From: Anaerolineaceae bacterium UBA5838
GTDB lineage: Bacteria > Chloroflexota > Anaerolineae > Anaerolineales > Anaerolineaceae
Assembly: GCA_002432795.1 (NCBI GenBank)
Contig: DJGU01000051.1
Location: 1 to 5,897, forward strand
Length of the DNA stretch: 5,897 bases
Reading direction: 5' to 3'
A model generated the notes under the pieces. The model was not told the DNA's origin. It did no database searches and saw nothing but the letters and a program-made list of their open reading frames with translations. This document shows positions 1 through 5,830 of this stretch, one piece after another (the first letter of the stretch is position 1; each line of letters starts with the position of its first letter). The position numbers were made by a program, and so were the translations under genes.

Positions 1-22
1 AAGAGGCTCAGAATGACAATTA

Positions 23-36
23 CCCGGATTCTACGT
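23..36 (+). repeat. Left terminal inverted repeat of the IS
   Basis: The sequence CCCGGATTCTACGT stands about 230 nt before the transposase start and marks the probable left end of the element. It resembles the terminal repeat of ISEcp1, an IS1380-family member, with differences at positions 3 and 4 only (comparison from memory). The 22 bases to its left are host or flanking DNA in which I recognise nothing. Confidence 0.7.
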
Positions 37-67
37 TGCCGAATCAGTGAAGGAAAGGCACTTTTAG

Positions 68-104
68 AAAACAGCCCCATTTTACCTCAAAAAAGGGCTG
101 TTTT
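68..104 (+). terminator. Terminator-like hairpin inside the IS left end
   Basis: AAAACAGCCC (68-77) and GGGCTGTTTT (95-104) form a perfect 10-bp inverted repeat around a 17-nt A/T-rich loop. The GC-rich inner stem with A-runs on one side and T-runs on the other looks like a bidirectional intrinsic terminator. Lying between the IS end and the transposase start, it could stop transcription entering from outside, a common self-limiting arrangement in insertion sequences. The loop is long for a classical terminator, so the function is an inference. Confidence 0.45.
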
Positions 105-190
105 GGGCGATATTTCATCCGTTTTGAACCAAAATCGACACATTTTGACCTATTTTTAAGATGTTCAAACAAGTATCTTCAGGTTTGTAC

Positions 191-209
191 TTTCACCCAT
201 TGGGTGAAA
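191..209. promoter_or_regulatory. 19-bp perfect palindrome upstream of the transposase
   Basis: TTTCACCCATTGGGTGAAA is a perfect 9-bp inverted repeat around one central base, 58 nt before the transposase start codon. Its size and symmetry suit an operator for a dimeric regulator or a transposase-binding or hairpin element in the 5' leader. I cannot assign a protein to it. No clear -35/-10 pair could be placed next to it with confidence. Confidence 0.35.
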
Positions 210-253
210 TAAAGATCACATGTAAAAATTAAGATAAAGCGTATTTTTGTAGT

Positions 254-259
254 AAAGGA
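254..259 (+). promoter_or_regulatory. Ribosome binding site of the transposase
   Basis: AAAGGA lies 7 nt before the GTG codon at 267. It supports GTG as the start, because the frame stays open upstream only to a TAA at 210-212 and holds no ATG, GTG or TTG in between. Confidence 0.5.
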
Positions 260-701
260 CCTTGAGGTGATCCATAAAATTGTTTTTGCAGCCAGGAATC
301 TGACATCAAACGCGGGCTTGTTTCTACTGCTGGAAAATGCAAATGCCAATGGAATTTTTGACCTGATTGATCACGATCTGGTTTTTGACAATACATCGAC
401 CAACAAAATCAAGCTGAACCACATCAAGACGATGCTCTGTGGCCATTTCATTGGGATCGATAGACTGGAAAGAATCAAACTTCTGCAAGGAGACCCGCTG
501 GTTGAAGCATTTGGGATTTCGGTGAAAGAACCTGAAACGGTATCGCGGTTTTTGAGTAACTTCAACTTTAAAACAACACAAATGATGCGAGATATCAATT
601 TCAAAGTTTTCAAAAAGTTGCTTGCCAAAAGCAGGTTAAAATCCATCACGATCGATATTGACAGCAGTGTGGTCAACGTAGAAGGCCATCAGGAAGGCGC
701 T

Positions 702-720
702 GTCACTCGAAGAGTGCTAC
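702..720 (+). repeat. 19-nt self-complementary insertion causing the transposase frameshift
   Basis: GTCACTCGAAGAGTGCTAC sits between codons for Ala (699-701) and Ala (721-723) of the transposase. It can fold on itself: CACTC pairs with GAGTG around a GAA loop, and the outer GT pairs with AC past a two-base bulge. Its exact removal restores one continuous transposase frame, which is why I treat it as an insertion rather than a simple indel. Confidence 0.6.
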
Positions 721-882
721 GCGAAAGGATACAATCCAAAAAGGCCTGGGAACAACTGTTACAACATCCAGTTTGCCTTCTGTGATGAATTGAAGGCCTA
801 TATTACTGGCTTTGTGCGTAGCGGCAACACGTACACCGCAAACGGCGCTGCAGAACTGATCAAAAAAATCGTAGCCCAGATC

Positions 883-909
883 ACCTGTGCCTGCGGCACT
901 GGCGCAGGC
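883..909 (+). repeat. Probable 27-nt in-frame palindromic insertion in the transposase
   Basis: This block encodes TCACGTGAG between Ile and Lys of the transposase. TGCCTGCG (888-895) and CGCAGGCA (903-910) form a perfect 8-bp stem with a 7-nt loop, and an alternative 5-bp hairpin GTGCC/GGCAC (887-899) overlaps it. Taking it out leaves QI-KTDDLEILF, which fits the family pattern as I recall it. The insertion reading depends on that remembered comparison. Confidence 0.45.
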
Positions 910-1621
910 AAAACGGATGATTTGGAAATCCTGTTCCGCATGGACAGCGGGTACTTTGATGACGACATCATTGAAACCATCGAATCGGCTGGTTGCCAGT
1001 ATTTGATCAAGGGCAAAGAATATCCAACGCTCGCCTCTCAAGTAACAGCGCCAACCATTTCATTCATGAAAGGTGAAGAAGGCAGGGAAACAACGGAGCT
1101 TGTTACAAAACTGGACACTTGGGACAAAGACAGGAGATTTGTTGTATCTCGCGTATTGAAACCAGAAAAAGACAGATCGCAATTATCTTTTCTGGAAGGC
1201 AACGATTTCGAATACTTCTATTTTGTGACCAATACTGAAGTGGCTTCAGAAAAAGTGGTTGTTGCGTACGAAAAACGCGGCAATGCCGAAAATTACATCA
1301 AGGAAGCCAAATATGACATGGCGGTTGGACGTCTTTTACTAAAATCGTTTTGGGCGAATGAGGCCATATTCCAAATGATGATGCTTTCATACAATCTGTT
1401 CTTGCTGTTCAAATTTGATTTTCTGGGCATTTCTGAATTTCGGCAGCAAATCAAAACCTTTCGTTTGAAATATGTTTTTCTGGCAGGGAAAATTATTAGA
1501 ACGGCAAGATATGTGGTGATGAAACTTCCGGCAAAATACCCGTTTAGAGACGTGTATGAAAAATGCATGGCTTAATCATTGGTCTCAATAACCCCAATTT
1601 GTTTTTCTATTTAACCAATAG

Positions 1622-1633
1622 TGTGAAATCACA
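1622..1633. repeat. Small inverted repeat near the IS right end
   Basis: TGTGA-AA-TCACA is a 5-bp inverted repeat with two central bases, between the transposase stop and the right end of the IS. It has the half-sites of a CRP-type operator, but the spacing of 2 instead of 6 argues against CRP binding. No function is assigned. Confidence 0.2.
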
Positions 1634-1662
1634 TGAGAATACTGAAACACCCCTTGTTAAAA

Positions 1663-1679
1663 GTGATAGAATATCCGTT
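1663..1679 (-). repeat. Degenerate right terminal repeat of the IS (tentative)
   Basis: Read on the minus strand this stretch starts (A)ACGGATATTCTATC. It shares CGGAT and TCTA with the left repeat CCCGGATTCTACGT but has a two-base insertion and further mismatches. It is the only candidate between the transposase stop and the next gene, and it gives the element the expected length. Confidence 0.4.
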
Positions 1680-1703
1680 TTTGAGTGATTTTCAGCTAAT
1701 AAT

Positions 1704-2039
1704 TTGTTAACTTTATACGTTTATGTATACAGAAAGAAGAAACAGCCAAAAGTTGCACCCGGCTTTGGAAAAATCGGTATACAATTATTGTTGACGTGGA
1801 ATTTCGGTCTTAGTTTACTGATCATCTCTGTAATTGCTACGGCGGTTGCTGCATTCATTAGCAAGCCAGTGTCTGCTGCAGGAGGTTCCTGCACATCATG
1901 GTTGAATACGGGTACATGTTGCGAGACTTGGTGGCCAGGTCAACAAGATACCCAATCCCGTTATTGTTCGTTTTGTGATAGCAGCGGCTGCCACAGTTGG
2001 ACTGAATATCGCTGTAAAGATTTGACCCAATGCCCATAA
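1704..2039 (+). CDS. Secreted eight-cysteine, Trp-rich small peptide precursor
   Basis: I do not recognise the family. The predicted precursor is 111 residues. Residues 11-23 are basic, 26-52 are strongly hydrophobic, and VSA-A at 56-59 looks like a signal peptidase site. This leaves a mature peptide of about 53 residues with Cys at 63, 72, 73, 88, 91, 96, 104 and 110, and Trp at 66, 76, 77 and 99. Eight cysteines in an exported peptide suggest four disulfides or another crosslinked structure. It could be a bacteriocin-like toxin, a structural peptide, or a precursor of a modified cofactor-bearing subunit. The eight Cys recall fulvocin C-type bacteriocins, but spacing and sequence do not obviously match. 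The only in-frame start is TTG at 1704, without a good ribosome site and about 25 nt from the IS end, so the native N-terminus may have been lost or altered. The ABC transporter operon starts 76 nt downstream with no terminator visible between, so cotranscription is possible. Confidence 0.65.
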   Translation: MLTLYVYVYRKKKQPKVAPGFGKIGIQLLLTWNFGLSLLIISVIATAVAAFISKPVSAAGGSCTSWLNTGTCCETWWPGQQDTQSRYCSFCDSSGCHSWTEYRCKDLTQCP

Positions 2040-2046
2040 ACCGGTT
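2039..2046. repeat. 8-bp palindrome at the peptide stop codon
   Basis: AACCGGTT overlaps the last base of the peptide stop codon. It is too short and lacks a T-run, so it is not a terminator. The 2040-2115 gap otherwise holds only the ribosome binding site of the ATPase gene. Confidence 0.15.
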
Positions 2047-2107
2047 AAACTGATAAAGAATCTGTTCCATAGCTAATGAAAGACGAGTTCCACGATTTGC
2101 TTTAAGC

Positions 2108-2112
2108 AGGAG
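2108..2112 (+). promoter_or_regulatory. Ribosome binding site of the ABC ATPase, closely spaced
   Basis: AGGAG precedes the ATG at 2116 by only three bases, which is tighter than usual. The ATG must still be the start, because the conserved ABC fold begins right after it (IIQTHSLTKQY). Confidence 0.55.
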
Positions 2113-2115
2113 ATT

Positions 2116-3003
2116 ATGATCATACAAACGCACTCCCTGACCAAACAGTACAAAGCCGGTGTTTTTGCCTTACGTGACGTTAACCTTGCAATGGATGAAG
2201 GCGTTTATGGGCTTTTGGGTCCGAATGGCGCTGGCAAAACCACCCTAATTGGCATCCTGGCTGGTCTCATTCAACCAACAGTTGGTCGGGCAACCGTATG
2301 TGGTTTTGACACCCAGCGTCAGGTCAGCGAAGTCAGAAAGAACATTGGGATCATCCCGCAGGAATATCTGCTATATCCGGAATTCTCTGCTTACGAATTC
2401 CTGGACTATATGGCGCTGCTTTCCGGTCTTGACCTTTCTCGCCAAACGATCATGAGGCTGTTAGAGGAGGTCAACCTGGCTTCCGTGGCTAAAAAGAAGA
2501 CTAAGTCTTTTTCAGGTGGCATGAAACAACGCCTCGTGGTTGCTCAAGCCCTGGCACATGACCCACAGGTCCTGTTTGCAGATGAGCCTACCTCAGGATT
2601 GGATCCAGAAGAACGGGTACGCTTCAGAAATATGTTTTCAGACCTGGGTCTTAGACGCACGGTACTGCTTTCTACCCATATTACTGAGGATATCACTGCA
2701 GTTACCAATCGGTTATCGATTCTCCATAAGGGCAGACTGATATTCTCGGGGAACATTCCTGAATTGCTGGACCAATGTCGGGGAAAGGTATGGGAACGCA
2801 CGGTCGCAAGAGAGGACTGGGCCACTTTTAAAGATCATAATCTCATTCTTTCTTTTGTTCACGAGGCTGAAACCCATAGCGTGATCGCTCGCTATTCCCC
2901 CCTGAGCAGCATGGTAACCGAGGGCAGCACCCCGTTGACACCGAATCTGGAAGATGCATATATGCTGCTCATTAGCCAACATAACTCGGAGCAAGCTGAA
3001 TGA
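2116..3003 (+). CDS. ABC transporter ATP-binding protein (ABC-2 exporter type)
   Basis: This 295-residue protein is the cytoplasmic ATPase that powers the transporter made by the next two genes. All nucleotide-binding motifs are present: Walker A GPNGAGKT (35-42), Q-loop Gln82 in IIPQEY, signature FSGGMKQ (132-138), Walker B VLFADEP (152-158) with catalytic Glu157, D-loop SGLD (160-163) and switch His188 in STHI. The order and the MKQR after the signature place it in the drug/peptide/NatA-type group that pairs with ABC-2 permeases. Residues from about 215 form a C-terminal extension ending in LEDAYMLLI, as is common in this group. The motifs indicate an active enzyme. Its stop codon overlaps the next start in ATGA, a sign of translational coupling. 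The substrate cannot be read from the ATPase; the Cys-rich peptide just upstream is a candidate. Confidence 0.95.
   Translation: MIIQTHSLTKQYKAGVFALRDVNLAMDEGVYGLLGPNGAGKTTLIGILAGLIQPTVGRATVCGFDTQRQVSEVRKNIGIIPQEYLLYPEFSAYEFLDYMALLSGLDLSRQTIMRLLEEVNLASVAKKKTKSFSGGMKQRLVVAQALAHDPQVLFADEPTSGLDPEERVRFRNMFSDLGLRRTVLLSTHITEDITAVTNRLSILHKGRLIFSGNIPELLDQCRGKVWERTVAREDWATFKDHNLILSFVHEAETHSVIARYSPLSSMVTEGSTPLTPNLEDAYMLLISQHNSEQAE
2988..2991 (+). promoter_or_regulatory. Ribosome binding site of the permease gene
   Basis: GGAG lies within the end of the ATPase gene, 8 nt before the permease ATG at 3000. With the ATGA overlap it supports that start and coupled translation. Confidence 0.5.
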
Positions 3004-5099
3004 AGATATTCCTGAGATCTTTTACTGCCCAGTGGAAACTTTTTGTCCGGGATAAGGTCAACTGGTTGTTTTCCTTGCTTGTGCTTGTGGTCGCCCTGGT
3101 GACGAATCCGATTTCTGAATTACCTAAGACCACTGCGTTGGGATATATTGAGAACATAGCAAGAATTACAGGTTACATAGCCTGCTTGCTGTTTGTCATC
3201 CTGTATCTGCGCTTTTTCTTAAACGAAACTGCAAAAGGTCACAACCATCTGTGGAGTCGCAATGCGTTTGGAGATGATTACCTGATACTCAAAGCAGGAG
3301 TTGGAATAGCGGGTTTTCTGACCCTGATTTCACCAACGGTCTGCCTGACCTTTGTTTTGAGCGTTGCTTTCTTTGGGATTGCAAATGCCCTAAGCGCCAT
3401 CTGGGTCTGGGTGATTATTTTGCTTCCTCCTGTTTGTTTTGTCATTGGTTTATGTTCCCTGATTGGATTGCTGATCAATCATGGATTGATCGCTTCCGGA
3501 GTGATTGTTATTTACCTTGGGTTTGTTTTGGCCAGACCTGTAGACCTGGGGAACCTGCTGATTTTCATGCCTTCGTTGCAAATGAATTCCGCACTGATTG
3601 GTTTTGGTCCTGAAACGGAGATGCTGATATACCAACGTCTCTTTTATGTTTGCGTTCCTTTGTTCTTGCTTACGATTGCGGTTTTTATTACAGACCTGCG
3701 ACTCCCCAGGGTAAAGCCAAAACATAGTTGGATCGCAGTGTCAGCAATGGCAGTCCTGAGTGTAGCAGCTTTATCTCTCTCTGTCTATTGGGGAAGCAAA
3801 CTACTTAACCTTCAGCGTTTGCGCTCCGTTGAGCCGAATTTGCAGACCCGCCAAAACCTGGAATCTGCCTGTGCGGACTTTCAATCCTATCGCTTGCATT
3901 TGGAACTTTCCGCTGATGGCGCCATTGCTTCAGGACTGGCTGAAGTGGAACTGTCTTCCGGACGTGATTTATCCGCTTTAAGTTTGTTAAACGCCGGTTT
4001 AGCGGTTGATCGTTTTGAAGTCAGGGATGGCGATCCAATACGGATTGAACTCCAATATCACGGCAGGTTTGTTGTACCATATTATGCTTATTCGGTCTAC
4101 GGCCTTCCAAAAGAAATCGAACAAATTGGCTATGCCCCCGGTGCTTACTTAGAGAAGAACCTGATCTTTCTGCAAAAGTTGGGGGAATGGCATCCCTATA
4201 CCCTTTGCTCCCCGGATGAGATCACACTCATTTTGCCTGCTGATATCACGATCAATTACAACAGCGCTGATACCGAGTCAATCGATGGAGATATGAGACG
4301 GTTGCAGTGGCAGCAAGCATCCGATCACATTCTGCTCATCGCCGGGGCAAAATACCAGATTGAAGAGCAGGAAAACGATCAGATTTACCTATCACCAAAT
4401 CCCGGACTTCGGGAAGAGGACCGGAATGAGCAATATGGAACTTTCTTTCGATTAATGCGGCAGCATCTCGATGATGTGGAAGGATCGGGTTTTACCCTGA
4501 TTCCGTTGCCGTTGATAAAGCAGAGTTTTTTGGAAAGCCAGGCACTCTCTCTGATCATACCAGAGCGATCCAGACAAATTGACTATATATGGCCTGACGA
4601 TATGGCCAGGTATAGCGAAAATGTTGCCATGGATGTTTTGCTGGCTTGGTGGTGCAGGCAACAAGCTTGCCCTGATTTGGCGTATGGGTTGTTCTCCAGG
4701 GGGTCTGGTATTGATTATTCGTATGAAATAGGCGAAGAAGCCTCTGAAGCAGAGGAGGAAGATACAAGCAGCCTGCCTTTACTATATTATGCAGTCCTGA
4801 AACTGGTCGAAGAGTCTGAAGTATCCGGATTTGACCGGGAAGCCTTGATGGATTCCTATTCCTCGTTGCTGAGAAATAAACTTCCCTGGTTGTACTCTCC
4901 ATTCAGTTTTACTCCTAAAAACGTGGAAACCCTGATTATGTTGTATGATTTTGACTTGCAGTATGGCTCAGAGGCCTTCTGGGATTTGTTTTTGATGGCT
5001 TATGAAAAGGCAAACGAAGGTTGGATAGAAAAAAATGTTTTACTGGAACTGATTGGTACGCTCTCTGAGCAAACTAGTGGTATTGAAACAGGACCATAA
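3000..5099 (+). CDS. ABC-2 type permease with a C-terminal catalytically dead M1-peptidase-like ectodomain
   Basis: This 699-residue membrane protein probably forms half of the transport channel. Seven hydrophobic segments lie at about 22-37, 55-74, 100-125, 132-157, 162-180, 213-231 and 243-264. The basic loop at 233-242 (LRLPRVKPKH) is then cytoplasmic, and the region from about 265 to 699 is outside the membrane. The ectodomain has a strand-rich part (about 295-450) and then a part resembling M1 (aminopeptidase N-like) metallopeptidases. NVAMDVLLAWWC (541-552) lines up with the usual VAHELAHQWWG, so His, Glu and His of HExxH become Met544, Asp545 and Leu548. The third zinc ligand, expected 19 residues after the second His, is Arg567 in SRG where the family has NEG. 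It should bind no catalytic zinc. An acidic stretch (578-588) follows. ABC permeases fused to M1 domains are known; loss of the whole active site suggests substrate binding, gating or scaffolding. The M1 relationship is inferred from local alignment by eye. Confidence 0.85.
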   Translation: MKIFLRSFTAQWKLFVRDKVNWLFSLLVLVVALVTNPISELPKTTALGYIENIARITGYIACLLFVILYLRFFLNETAKGHNHLWSRNAFGDDYLILKAGVGIAGFLTLISPTVCLTFVLSVAFFGIANALSAIWVWVIILLPPVCFVIGLCSLIGLLINHGLIASGVIVIYLGFVLARPVDLGNLLIFMPSLQMNSALIGFGPETEMLIYQRLFYVCVPLFLLTIAVFITDLRLPRVKPKHSWIAVSAMAVLSVAALSLSVYWGSKLLNLQRLRSVEPNLQTRQNLESACADFQSYRLHLELSADGAIASGLAEVELSSGRDLSALSLLNAGLAVDRFEVRDGDPIRIELQYHGRFVVPYYAYSVYGLPKEIEQIGYAPGAYLEKNLIFLQKLGEWHPYTLCSPDEITLILPADITINYNSADTESIDGDMRRLQWQQASDHILLIAGAKYQIEEQENDQIYLSPNPGLREEDRNEQYGTFFRLMRQHLDDVEGSGFTLIPLPLIKQSFLESQALSLIIPERSRQIDYIWPDDMARYSENVAMDVLLAWWCRQQACPDLAYGLFSRGSGIDYSYEIGEEASEAEEEDTSSLPLLYYAVLKLVEESEVSGFDREALMDSYSSLLRNKLPWLYSPFSFTPKNVETLIMLYDFDLQYGSEAFWDLFLMAYEKANEGWIEKNVLLELIGTLSEQTSGIETGP

Positions 5100-5106
5100 A
5101 TTGAAT

Positions 5107-5802
5107 ATGAAAAGATTTGTTCGGTTGGCGTATTATGAGGTTTTCAATGTTCAGCCTTCTTTACTGATCGCATTGGCTGTGTCCGCTCTGATCTCATTAT
5201 TTCTCACCCTGGAAGGAAGTTTTGAAATTACAGAAAGGCAGTTGTTCATCATGTATATCCTGGGAGTATATTTCCCAATATTGATTGCGCTGCTTACCAA
5301 CAATGGGCTGATGAGAGAAAGAGAAGGACATACAGCGGCTTTTGTGTGTAGTCGCGTCAACCTGGGTGTGCTTTGGTTAAGGCGTTTGATGCTGGGTTTC
5401 TTCACGGTTGCGATTTTTATGACTGTCTTGCTTGCGCTCATGAACCATCTGATCCCGGGGCTTTTCCCTCCAATCTTTGCACTCACGCTTTTGGTTCCAG
5501 CCCTCTTTTTCAGTGGAATCATGGCTTTGGTCAGCGCGCTGAGTTGTTCAACCACCGTTGGTATTATTGCGGGACTATTTGTTTGGTTGATTCTGTATTT
5601 CTGGTCGCCCTCGTTATATACCTTATTTGGTCCCAGGTATTTCCCTTTCCTTGAGTGGGCGTTTTTTTTCAGGTATAAAGCACCAATCAGTGCGCTCTCA
5701 TTTAACAAATTGTTTTACACCATTACCTGCCTCCTATTACTTGCCATAACTTTCTGTTTGCATCAGAGAAACCGGCAGGTTGAGCGCTTCTCACGGCAAT
5801 AA
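5107..5802 (+). CDS. ABC-2 type transporter permease, second subunit
   Basis: This 231-residue integral membrane protein has six predicted TM segments at about 17-35, 45-64, 95-117, 122-143, 150-169 and 202-218. That is the classic ABC-2 half-transporter layout. The cytoplasmic stretch after TM2 (NNGLMREREGHTAAFVCSR, 65-83) fits the coupling region in which such permeases carry an RE(R/K)E-G motif. I chose ATG 5107, which follows the previous stop by 7 nt and starts MKRFVRLAYYE just before TM1. The frame is open back to a TTG at 5053, which would add 18 residues overlapping the upstream gene, but these are hydrophilic and unneeded. An AGGA at 5090-5093 is 13 nt away, rather far, so translation may depend on coupling to the gene before. 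It probably pairs with the 699-residue permease and the ATPase to form one transporter. Confidence 0.85.
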   Translation: MKRFVRLAYYEVFNVQPSLLIALAVSALISLFLTLEGSFEITERQLFIMYILGVYFPILIALLTNNGLMREREGHTAAFVCSRVNLGVLWLRRLMLGFFTVAIFMTVLLALMNHLIPGLFPPIFALTLLVPALFFSGIMALVSALSCSTTVGIIAGLFVWLILYFWSPSLYTLFGPRYFPFLEWAFFFRYKAPISALSFNKLFYTITCLLLLAITFCLHQRNRQVERFSRQ

Positions 5803-5830
5803 AACAAAGCCTGTGAAAGCATTCTTTTGT

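Larger units (their letters stand above)
267..1575 (+). pseudogene. IS1380-family DDE transposase, frameshifted by a 19-nt insertion
   Basis: This gene encoded the transposase that cuts and joins the ends of the element. The first part (267-785, from a GTG start) carries the conserved N-terminal domain and the first catalytic aspartate in the IDIDSSV motif. The rest continues in the +1 frame from about 721 (AKGYNPK...) to the TAA at 1573-1575. That part holds the second aspartate in RMDSGYF (codon 943-945) and a complete Y-x2-R-x3-E-x6-K signature, with Tyr at 1267-1269 and the catalytic Glu at 1288-1290. The frames are separated by 19 extra bases at 702-720. Without them the text reads EGHQEGA-AKGYNPK, as I remember family members. 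A further 27-nt in-frame block at 883-909 adds nine residues not expected there. Removing both gives about 420 residues, the usual family length. Classification as IS1380 is secure. Inactivity is inferred, because a shift of this kind is not known to be programmed in the family. Confidence 0.88.
23..1679 (+). mobile_element. IS1380-family insertion sequence (ISEcp1-like ends), transposase disrupted
   Basis: The element is defined by an IS1380-type transposase reading region (267-1575) flanked by a left terminal repeat at 23-36 and a degenerate right repeat near 1663-1679. The implied length of about 1,657 bp matches IS1380-family elements; ISEcp1, from memory, is about 1.66 kb. The left end CCCGGATTCTACGT differs at two of 14 positions from the ISEcp1 left repeat as I remember it. 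The right end, read on the minus strand, begins CGGATATTCTATC, which keeps CGGAT and TCTA but has two extra bases. I see no convincing target-site duplication: the left flank ends AATTA and the right flank starts TTTGA. The right boundary is therefore uncertain by several bases and may have been remodelled. The family is confident, the exact ends are not. The broken transposase means movement would need help in trans. Confidence 0.85.

Noticed and set aside
700..790. Programmed ribosomal frameshift in the transposase
   Set aside because: There is no slippery heptamer. The frame change is explained by 19 extra bases, and IS1380 transposases are normally one continuous frame.
1622..1633. CRP-like site TGTGA-AA-TCACA
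   Set aside because: The half-sites are separated by 2 bases instead of 6, and no promoter elements stand beside it.
1667..1672. TAGAAT as a -10 element of an outward promoter at the IS right end
   Set aside because: The best -35 candidate (CTGAAA, 1642-1647) is weak and 19 bp away, and the same bases form the terminal repeat. The support is too thin to list as a promoter.
2076..2105. Nine-codon ORF (MKDEFHDLL) ending just before the ATPase ribosome site, possibly a leader peptide
   Set aside because: It has no ribosome binding site, no repeated regulatory codons and no attenuator hairpins. An ORF this short is expected by chance.
5373..5654. 93-residue plus-strand frame inside the second permease
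   Set aside because: It lies entirely inside the permease in another frame, with no ribosome site and no recognisable motif.
5151..5708. 185-residue open frame on the minus strand opposite the second permease
   Set aside because: The plus strand encodes a coherent six-TM permease with family features. The minus-strand product is a basic, low-information sequence, as expected of an antisense shadow.
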